A stretch of 13,083 nucleotides of DNA from Acidobacteriota bacterium (GTDB taxonomy: Bacteria; Acidobacteriota; Terriglobia; Terriglobales; Acidobacteriaceae): NCBI GenBank assembly GCA_021851625.1, contig JAJZCX010000011.1, positions 1 to 13,083 on the forward strand, written 5' to 3'. The position numbers were made by a program, and so were the translations under genes. Positions within the stretch are counted from its first letter, which is position 1, and every line of letters begins with the position of its first letter. The notes below the pieces were generated by a model. That model made no database searches and had not been told where the DNA came from. It saw only the letters and a program-made list of their open reading frames with translations. This document shows, one piece after another, positions 7,872-13,083 of this stretch.

Positions 7872-8584
7872 AACTCCTCCCGCATGGTGCGCAGATACGG
7901 CAGAAAACTAGGATCCTTGCCGCGCCGTTCTCCGGTGCGATTCTTTTGGAAGAGCGCGCCGGTCGGGCAAACCTGCACGCACTTGCCGCAACTGGTGCAG
8001 GTCTCCGACGTGCCCCACGGCTGATCGAGATCGGTGATGACCTTGGACTGAATGCCGCGACCCATCACGTCCCAGGTGTGCGCGCCTTCAATCTCAGAGC
8101 AAACGCGTACGCAGCGTGTGCAGAGAATGCAGCGGTTGTGGTCGAGCGTGAAACGCTCATGCGAAGCATCCACCGTGAGCGCAGGAAAACGATACGGCAC
8201 CTCGACGTGCGTCATGCCCAGCGTGGTTGCCATCGATTGCATCTCGCAATGGTTGTTGGCCACGCAGACCGAGCAAACATGGTTGCGCTCGGCAAAGAGC
8301 AGTTGCATCGTCATCTGCCGATAATCGGCTAGGCGCGGGGAGTTGGTGGTCACCTCCATGCCTTCATCAACGCGCGTAGTACAAGCTGGCAGCAAACGGC
8401 GCGCGCCTTTCACCTCCACCAAACAGAGGCGGCAGGCACCCACATCCCCCAGTCCCTCTAAATGGCAAAGCGTGGGAATGAAGATGTTGTGCTCGCGCGC
8501 GGCGGACAGAATCGTCTGCCCCGGCGTGGCGCTGGCGTCCACGCCATCGATCACAAAGGTTTTGGCTCCGGGTGCGGCGCTCAT
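7868..8584 (-). CDS. hoxU: Hydrogenase diaphorase iron-sulfur subunit HoxU
   Basis: The iron-sulfur wire between HoxF and HoxY, homologous to the N-terminal part of complex I NuoG; 238 aa. It holds a plant-type [2Fe-2S] domain (Cys40, Cys51, Cys54, Cys68; 'CHLEGLGDVGACRLC'). A NuoG-like cluster site with a nearby His follows ('NHVCSVCVANNHC': His102, Cys104, Cys107, Cys113). Last come two ferredoxin-type [4Fe-4S] motifs, CILCTRCVRVC (152-162) and CTSCGKCVQVC (196-206). All ligands are present. The ATG at 8584 is chosen over the longer frame to 8635 because GGAGGTGA lies 4 nt upstream and the ATG overlaps the hoxF stop as ATGA. The molybdopterin-like domain of true NuoG is absent, which separates HoxU from NuoG. 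Confidence 0.96.
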   Translation of the reverse strand: MSAAPGAKTFVIDGVDASATPGQTILSAAREHNIFIPTLCHLEGLGDVGACRLCLVEVKGARRLLPACTTRVDEGMEVTTNSPRLADYRQMTMQLLFAERNHVCSVCVANNHCEMQSMATTLGMTHVEVPYRFPALTVDASHERFTLDHNRCILCTRCVRVCSEIEGAHTWDVMGRGIQSKVITDLDQPWGTSETCTSCGKCVQVCPTGALFQKNRTGERRGKDPSFLPYLRTMREEL

Positions 8585-10269
8585 GCGTTCACCTCCGCTG
8601 GGGTTGTGGCACACTCGCAGACGCCCGCAGGGCAATGCTTGTCCTCAATGTGCGCCAGATATTCGTTCTTGAAGTACCGCAGCGTGCTCAGCACAGGATT
8701 GGGCGCGGTCTGTCCCAAGCCGCACAGGCTGGTTGCTCCCACCATCTCGCAGAGCCGCACCAGCAGGTCGAGATCGCGGTGCGTCGCCACGCCTTCGGTG
8801 ATGCGCGTCAGCAAACCATGCATCTGCGCTGTGCCTGCGCGGCAGGGAACACACTTGCCGCAAGACTCCGACATGCAGAACTCCATAAAGAAGCGCGCCA
8901 CGCTGACCATGCACGAGCTGTCATCCATCACGATCATGCCGCCCGATCCCATGATCGAACCGGCCTGCATCAGCGAGTCGTAATCGACGGGAATATCGAG
9001 CAGCGATTCTGGAATGCAGCCGCCACTCGGCCCGCCGGTCTGCACCGCTTTGAAGGTGTGCCCAGCAGGCACGCCGCCGCCGATGTCGAAGATGATCTCG
9101 CGCAGCGTCATGCCCATTGGAACCTCAATCAACCCCGTGTTGCGCGCCTTGCCGCTCAGGGCAAAGACCTTGGTGCCCTTGCTTTTGGCCGTGCCCTGCG
9201 CAGCGTACCAAGCGCTGCCGCGCGCAAGAATTGGCGACACGTTCGCGTAGGTTTCCACATTGTTGATGAGCGTGGGGCTGTTCCACAGGCCCGACTCCGC
9301 CGGATACGGCGGCCTCGGCTGCGGCGTGCCGCGTCGGCCTTCAATCGATGCGATCAGCGCCGTCTCCTCGCCGCAGACAAACGCGCCCGCACCCAAACGA
9401 ATCTCCAAATGCAGACTCATGCGCGTTCCGGCAATCTCCGCGCCCAGCAGCCCCATGCGCTTGGCCTCGCGAATGGCCACGCCCAGTCGCTGCACCGCCA
9501 GCGGATACTCCGCGCGCAGATAGATGTAGCCCTGCGACGCGCCCACGGCATAAGCAGCCAGAATCATGCCTTCCAACACGCGATGCGGATCGCTTTCAAG
9601 CACGCTGCGATCCATGAACGCGCCGGGATCGCCTTCGTCCGCGTTGCAGATGACATATTTGGTTGCGCCAGCCGCGCGCGCCACCGTCGCCCACTTCAGC
9701 CCGGTGGGATAGCCTGCGCCTCCGCGTCCTCGCAAGCCGCTGGCAGAGATCTCCTGCACCACTTCGGCGGGCGTCATCTCATGCAACGCGCGCAGCAACG
9801 CGCGATAACCCCCTGCGGCGATGTACTCCTCAATGCTCTCTGGATTGATGCTGCCGGAATTCTCCAGCACAATCTTCGTCTGCTTGGCAAAGAACGGCAT
9901 CGCCGTGTCGATGGCCAACTCCCGCACCGGCTCTTGATTCAAACTGGCGACGATCTTGGCCGCGTGGCCCGGTTGCACACCGCCGTAGAGCCGCGTCGGC
10001 TGTGCAGTAGTTTTATCCTCGGCGGCCACGGCCTGCGCAGGCTCATGGCTCACCACCGGTCCCGCCGAGCACAACCCCATGCAGCCCACGCCGCGCACAC
10101 TGCACCGCGCGCCCGATTTTTTCGCCTCGTCCGTCAGCGACTTCTGCACCGCGTCGCTATGCAGCGACAAGCATCCAGCGGCCACGCAAACATTGATCCG
10201 GTCGCCTGCGGCACGTTGCTCCTGCTGCACTTTGGCCGTGGTCTGCTCCAGTTCCTCATGCGACATCAT
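8581..10269 (-). CDS. hoxF: Hydrogenase diaphorase NAD(H)/FMN-binding subunit HoxF
   Basis: Site of NAD(H) oxidation or reduction, homologous to complex I NuoF; 562 aa. A thioredoxin-like [2Fe-2S] domain comes first (Cys28-x4-Cys33 and Cys63-x3-Cys67). The NuoF-type core follows, with the glycine-rich GRGGAGYPTG (181-190) and NADEGDPGAF (209-218) for FMN/NADH. 'GAGAFVCGEETALI' lies further on, and the [4Fe-4S] ligands are ESCGKCVPC (Cys470, Cys473, Cys476) plus Cys516 in 'SLCGLG'. The C-terminus keeps a short cysteine tail, 'CPAGVCEC'. The start is the first of two adjacent ATGs (10269), overlapping the hoxE stop as ATGA with GGAGG 5 nt upstream; the second ATG (10266) is equally possible. 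The frame extending to 10485 only shadows hoxE. Confidence 0.96.
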   Translation of the reverse strand: MMSHEELEQTTAKVQQEQRAAGDRINVCVAAGCLSLHSDAVQKSLTDEAKKSGARCSVRGVGCMGLCSAGPVVSHEPAQAVAAEDKTTAQPTRLYGGVQPGHAAKIVASLNQEPVRELAIDTAMPFFAKQTKIVLENSGSINPESIEEYIAAGGYRALLRALHEMTPAEVVQEISASGLRGRGGAGYPTGLKWATVARAAGATKYVICNADEGDPGAFMDRSVLESDPHRVLEGMILAAYAVGASQGYIYLRAEYPLAVQRLGVAIREAKRMGLLGAEIAGTRMSLHLEIRLGAGAFVCGEETALIASIEGRRGTPQPRPPYPAESGLWNSPTLINNVETYANVSPILARGSAWYAAQGTAKSKGTKVFALSGKARNTGLIEVPMGMTLREIIFDIGGGVPAGHTFKAVQTGGPSGGCIPESLLDIPVDYDSLMQAGSIMGSGGMIVMDDSSCMVSVARFFMEFCMSESCGKCVPCRAGTAQMHGLLTRITEGVATHRDLDLLVRLCEMVGATSLCGLGQTAPNPVLSTLRYFKNEYLAHIEDKHCPAGVCECATTPAEVNA

Positions 10270-10763
10270 GGCTGCCTCCAAGCCTGCAACTGTTCGTCGA
10301 GTGTCTCCGACTTCGCATAGCTGTGCGTCTTCTCGTCGAAGATCATCACCGGCGCAAAACTGCACGAACCAACACAGCGCACCGCCAGCAGCGAAACCTC
10401 GCCGTCCGGCGTAGTTTCTCCCGCTTGGATGCCCAAACTCTTCTCCGCGTGCTTCATCAATCGCTCCGCGCCGTTGATAAAGCACGCCGTGCCCAAACAG
10501 ACCTGACAGGTGTGTTTGCCCGGCGGACGCAGTTGAAAGAGGTGATAGAAGGTCGCCACGCCATAAGCCTGGCTCGGCGGCACGCGCAGCGAAGAGGCAA
10601 CGAAGCGAATCGCATCCTTGTCGAGAAATCCAAAGGATTGCTGCACCGTGTGCAGCGTCTCAATCAGCGCGTTGCGCGAGTAGCCATGCTTGCGCATCGT
10701 GCCCTGCACAATCCTCCAGCGCTTGTCCTCCGACGGCAACGACGGACGGGCCATGTTGACCAT
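10266..10763 (-). CDS. hoxE: Hydrogenase diaphorase [2Fe-2S] subunit HoxE
   Basis: A NuoE-like thioredoxin-fold subunit of the diaphorase module, and first gene of the hox operon; 165 aa. Visible features are a helical N-terminal part ('ALIETLHTVQQSFGFL'), the conserved 'VPPSQAYGVATFYHLF', and [2Fe-2S] ligands CLGTAC (Cys89, Cys94) and CVGSC (Cys130, Cys134). The start at 10763 is chosen because AAGGAGG lies exactly 7 nt upstream. The ATG at 10769 is only 1 nt from that site, and the frame back to 10961 shows no NuoE-like sequence. A separate HoxE beside a HoxF that also has its own [2Fe-2S] domain matches the pentameric HoxEFUYH layout known from cyanobacteria rather than the fused form of Ralstonia. 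Confidence 0.95.
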   Translation of the reverse strand: MVNMARPSLPSEDKRWRIVQGTMRKHGYSRNALIETLHTVQQSFGFLDKDAIRFVASSLRVPPSQAYGVATFYHLFQLRPPGKHTCQVCLGTACFINGAERLMKHAEKSLGIQAGETTPDGEVSLLAVRCVGSCSFAPVMIFDEKTHSYAKSETLDEQLQAWRQP

Positions 10764-10770
10764 CTCCATC

Positions 10771-10777
10771 CCTCCTT
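10771..10777 (-). promoter_or_regulatory. hoxE ribosome-binding site deciding its start
   Basis: AAGGAGG is a near-perfect Shine-Dalgarno sequence. Its distance is 1 nt to the ATG at 10769, 7 nt to the ATG at 10763 and 16 nt to the ATG at 10754, so 10763 is the favoured start. Confidence 0.7.
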
Positions 10778-10811
10778 GCCTCGGATTCTCAGCGATCACA
10801 AGGGGCGGCGA

Positions 10812-10827
10812 TGTGCTCACCATCACA
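10812..10827 (-). promoter_or_regulatory. CRP-like operator candidate upstream of hoxE
   Basis: Read on the coding strand of hoxE, the site is TGTGA-N6-GCACA, nine of ten positions of the CRP-family consensus TGTGA-N6-TCACA. A second half-site, TGTGAT, lies closer to the gene at 10795-10800. The site is about 50-65 bp upstream of the hoxE start, a plausible place for a CRP/FNR-family regulator. No convincing -35/-10 pair accompanies it, and a chance match cannot be excluded. Confidence 0.3.
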
Positions 10828-10961
10828 GGATTGGCCCGTGCAGATTCCGCAGTTTGCGTGCGCCGCAGCACAGATACGTGCCCCACCCCGGCGACCAGGA
10901 CTTTACCGGACGCATGATGAGCGTTGTTGGTATTCAGGAATGGAAGCTCTTCGCGTGGCAA

Positions 10962-11732
10962 CTACTTCTTAAATAATTTGCGGGAGATGTCAGGCCAGAA
11001 CTCGACGAAGAGCGTGCCCAGATCGCCTTCCACCGTCACAATGGCAGCGCCCTGAACGGTGAGGTCCAGTCCTCGATCCTCAGGTGGGTAGTAGAAATTC
11101 GAGATTCCACCAGCGGCCAGATTCCCCAAGACATTGGCGTAGTTTGGCCCGTGGCTTCCGTTGTCGTTCTTGGTGATCACAGCCGTGGAAATCGCGTAGA
11201 GTGCCCGCTTCAGGACGGGGCCTGTTCCCTTGCGGTAATACCGAGGGTCTTCACGCAGCAGAATGGGAAAAACGGCATTGCCAAGAATCGCACCGTCAAA
11301 ACTGTCGGCGTAGGCGGCTCCATAGCGCTTGGCGTACCCCTCCGTGCCCTGTCCATATTCGTCAAAGTTGTCGGTCGCCTGACCGTAGCCAGCCAAAACT
11401 CCGGCAGCGGCAAATGTGACGGGATCAATTGCACCCTTGAAGGCCAGCCGAAATTTTTGCTTCGGGGTCAGCGGAGCTGCGTTTTGAATAAAAGATGTAT
11501 TGAAGTTGGGAATGATGCCCAGGATGCGTTGGTGCTCCTGTTGTTTGAGTTGCTGCTCGGCCAGATCGTGCGCTGAGAGCATGGGAGGCGGTGAAGAAGA
11601 CTGTGCTGACGGTATCGGAGCCTCTGGAAGCTGCGCGTGTGCCAGCCCGGTCAACGACAGCGCGGCGAGCAGTGCAGGCAGTACAGAAAGACACAAAGAT
11701 CGAGAGGAACTCAAGGCAGAACGCAGGAGCAC
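10962..11732 (-). CDS. Exported protein of unknown function, Acidobacteriota-type
   Basis: I do not recognise a named family. From the GTG at 11732 the product is 256 aa and begins with a clear signal peptide ending LTGLAHA|Q (cleavage near residue 33). A Pro/Ser-rich linker and a short Gln/Glu-rich helix ('EQQLKQQEHQRIL') come next. The rest looks conserved, with 'GIIPNFNTSF', 'LTPKQKFRLAF', 'YGQGTEGYAKRYGAAYAD', 'ILLREDPRYYRKG' and 'GNLAAGGISNFYYP'. I recall proteins with these motifs as frequent in Acidobacteriota genomes, but no search backs this. Small-residue stretches rich in Gly/Ala and aromatic ends hint at an envelope or outer-membrane-associated protein. The start is uncertain: no good ribosome-binding site precedes the GTG, and upstream frames run into efp. 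It lies 198 bp upstream of hoxE on the same strand and is divergent from efp. Confidence 0.75.
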   Translation of the reverse strand: MLLRSALSSSRSLCLSVLPALLAALSLTGLAHAQLPEAPIPSAQSSSPPPMLSAHDLAEQQLKQQEHQRILGIIPNFNTSFIQNAAPLTPKQKFRLAFKGAIDPVTFAAAGVLAGYGQATDNFDEYGQGTEGYAKRYGAAYADSFDGAILGNAVFPILLREDPRYYRKGTGPVLKRALYAISTAVITKNDNGSHGPNYANVLGNLAAGGISNFYYPPEDRGLDLTVQGAAIVTVEGDLGTLFVEFWPDISRKLFKK

Positions 11733-11934
11733 TTTCTTTGGGCTACATACACAGACGCAAACTGCACAGAAAAGTTGCAAAGATTTGGCGACCCAAGTTG
11801 TTCGTCTGCAAAGGATGGTTCGCCGACCATGCAGCCCTTGCGCTACACTTAGATGTTCGGATTTGCGTACCCAATCCGCCCATCCAGATACTGCCGTAGA
11901 GAGATTCCTCAACGCCTGTAAGGAGTACGTTCGT
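11733..11934. other. Divergent intergenic region between the exported-protein gene and efp
   Basis: About 200 bp with no gene of its own. It should contain the efp promoter and probably that of the exported-protein gene. The only clear element is AGGAG (11921-11925), 9 nt before the efp ATG. I cannot fix a convincing promoter on either strand. Confidence 0.5.
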
Positions 11935-12498
11935 ATGTCAATTCCCGCCACCCAGATGCGTCCGGGCATGATTATCAAGCACAACAATGAGCTGCACGCC
12001 GTCTTTAGCGTGGAGCATCGCACACCCGGCAACCTGCGTGCCTTCATCCAGGCTAAGCTGCGCAACCTGCGCACCGGTGCCATGTTTGAGCACCGCTTCC
12101 GCTCGCCCGATCCCATTGATCGCGTCATCGTGGATGAAGTGCCGATGGAGTTCCTCTACGCCGACGGCGACGATGACTACTACTTTATGAACACGGAAAA
12201 CTACGAGCAGACGCACCTGAAGCGCTCCACGCTGGGCGATGCGGTTGAGTATCTGATTGCCAATTTGCAAATTAAGGTCTCCTTTTTTGACGGCGTGGCC
12301 GTGGGCATTGAGCTACCCCAGACCGTGGAGATGATCGTGGTCGAAACGGAGCCGGGCCTGAAGTCGGCCACTGCCTCGTCTGTCACCAAACCCGCCAAGC
12401 TGGAAACAGGTCTGATGGTGCAGGTGCCGCCCTTCATCAATGAAGGCGAAAAAATCCGCATCGACACCGCCGAAGGCGCGTACCTTTCTCGCGCATAG
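11935..12498 (+). CDS. efp: Translation elongation factor P
   Basis: EF-P binds ribosomes stalled at consecutive prolines and promotes peptide-bond formation; 187 aa, the normal length. It has the three-domain fold: the KOW-like N-terminal domain (1-65, 'MRPGMIIKHNNELH', 'AKLRNLRTG'), the middle OB domain ('YADGDDDYYFMNTENYEQ'), and the C-terminal OB domain with 'PQTVEMIVVETEPGLK' and 'TGLMVQVPPFINEGEKIRIDTAEGAYLSRA'. The start is fixed by AGGAG 9 nt before the ATG; a longer frame back to 11500 runs antisense through the neighbouring gene. The tip loop reads TPGNLRAF (30-37). Asn33 stands where E. coli Lys34 is beta-lysylated and Pseudomonas Arg32 is rhamnosylated, with Arg35 two residues on. 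EF-P in this organism may thus act unmodified or by another modification. No EpmA/EpmB/EarP gene is in the window. Confidence 0.97.
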   Translation: MSIPATQMRPGMIIKHNNELHAVFSVEHRTPGNLRAFIQAKLRNLRTGAMFEHRFRSPDPIDRVIVDEVPMEFLYADGDDDYYFMNTENYEQTHLKRSTLGDAVEYLIANLQIKVSFFDGVAVGIELPQTVEMIVVETEPGLKSATASSVTKPAKLETGLMVQVPPFINEGEKIRIDTAEGAYLSRA

Positions 12499-12535
12499 TT
12501 CGCAGACCTGCCTGTTTCTGGAGCGGTGGCCATTG

Positions 12536-13083
12536 ATGAATTTCCACGAAGCGGAAACGTGTATTTGGAGCGCGGTCGGTATCTTCTGGCTACTGGCCGC
12601 GTTTGTACAAAAACGCACGATCCGCCGCCAGAGTATCGGTACCCGACTGCTCCAGGTGGGGATTGTTCTGCTGCCACTGATCCCCTTCATTATTTTCAAC
12701 CGATCGCTGAAAATTCTGGATACAACGTTTCTTCCCGGAGCGTGGGCCATGCACTCACTGGGATTATTACTGACCCTGTTCGGCTGCGCTCTTGCGGTCT
12801 GGGCGCGCATCGTTCTCGGTAGCAACTGGAGCGGCACGGTTACAGTAAAGGAAAATCACGTTCTCATCACTCATGGGCCGTATGCGTGGGTGCGCCATCC
12901 CATTTACTCAGGATTTTTGCTGGCGCTGGTTGGCACGGTTCTGGTTCTAGGAAAATTTCTGTGGTTGCTGACAGTGGGCTTGGCCCTGCTTGCGACGTGG
13001 TTGAAATCTCGCGCAGAGGAAGAATTTATGTACCAGGAGTTTGGCGAGCAATACAGCGCCTACCAGCAGCGCGTGAAAGCGCT
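12536..13083 (+). CDS. Isoprenylcysteine carboxyl methyltransferase (ICMT/PEMT)-like membrane protein, 3'-truncated
   Basis: A polytopic membrane protein, 182 codons visible before the right edge. Hydrophobic segments are seen at about residues 11-25, 40-54, 71-93, 125-140 and 143-156. The C-terminal half carries the family signature 'HGPYAWVRHPIYSGFLL', which in ICMT-type enzymes forms the SAM-binding region. 'RAEEEFMYQEFGEQYSAYQQRV' follows, a motif typical of bacterial ICMT/PEMT-like methyltransferases near their end, so few residues should be missing. Bacterial substrates are mostly unknown; protein prenylcysteine methylation should not be assumed. The ATG at 12536 follows GGTGG 6 nt upstream, and a TTG directly before it is an alternative. 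It begins 37 bp after efp with no terminator between, so the two may be co-transcribed. Confidence 0.85.
   Translation, partial: MNFHEAETCIWSAVGIFWLLAAFVQKRTIRRQSIGTRLLQVGIVLLPLIPFIIFNRSLKILDTTFLPGAWAMHSLGLLLTLFGCALAVWARIVLGSNWSGTVTVKENHVLITHGPYAWVRHPIYSGFLLALVGTVLVLGKFLWLLTVGLALLATWLKSRAEEEFMYQEFGEQYSAYQQRVKA

Noticed and set aside
8572..10320. Long plus-strand open frame (582 codons) antisense to hoxF
   Set aside because: It is rich in Arg, His, Ala and Gln, with no recognisable motif and no ribosome-binding site. It arises from GC-biased third positions of hoxF on the other strand.
11819..11849. Candidate efp promoter TTCGCC / TACACT
   Set aside because: The -10 matches only four of six bases and the -35 three of six, with 19-bp spacing. 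This is too weak to annotate.
11500..11934. N-terminal extension of the efp reading frame
   Set aside because: It runs antisense through the neighbouring exported-protein gene and adds no EF-P homology. The ribosome-binding site before 11935 decides the start.

Overview
The window looks like chromosomal DNA of an Acidobacteriota (Terriglobia / Acidobacteriaceae-like) bacterium. This assignment is by recognition only, because no search was run. The clues are a TonB-dependent receptor with an N-terminal carboxypeptidase-regulatory-like domain, a DUF4397 lipoprotein, an EF-P with a PGNLRAF tip loop, and a small exported protein with 'REDPRYYRKG' and 'AAGGISNFYYP' motifs of a kind I associate with this phylum. 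Coding sequence is GC-rich and shows long antisense shadow frames. I saw no tRNA, rRNA, CRISPR array, insertion sequence or phage gene.

Layout, left to right. (1) The 3' part of ahcY (S-adenosylhomocysteine hydrolase, +) enters from the left edge. It ends at a hairpin with A/T tracts on both sides that can also serve the convergent gene. (2) A DUF4397 lipoprotein gene (-) and a TonB-dependent receptor gene (+) diverge from a 582-bp gene-free stretch. (3) The receptor gene converges on a six-gene minus-strand cluster read from right to left as hoxE-hoxF-hoxU-hoxY-hoxH-hoxW. The receptor and hoxW stop codons overlap. (4) Upstream of hoxE, on the same strand, lies a gene for an exported protein of unknown function. 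(5) Divergent from that gene is efp (elongation factor P), followed 37 bp later by an isoprenylcysteine-methyltransferase-like membrane protein cut by the right edge.

The central unit is a complete bidirectional NAD(P)-linked [NiFe]-hydrogenase of the group 3d (Hox) type. HoxY and HoxH form the hydrogenase module, HoxE, HoxF and HoxU form the diaphorase module homologous to the NADH-input arm of complex I, and HoxW is the maturation protease that trims HoxH. Four-base ATGA overlaps or 11-13 bp gaps with strong Shine-Dalgarno sequences join all six genes, so they are almost certainly one operon. It would exchange electrons between H2 and NAD(H) in the cytoplasm. The hyp genes needed for the NiFe(CN)2CO cofactor are not in this window and must lie elsewhere.

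I found no convincing new system. The points most worth a second look are the atypical EF-P tip (Asn where Lys or Arg is normally modified), the overlapping convergent ends of the receptor and hoxW with a perfect 9-bp inverted repeat, a CRP-like site before hoxE, and the uncharacterised exported protein next to the hydrogenase operon.
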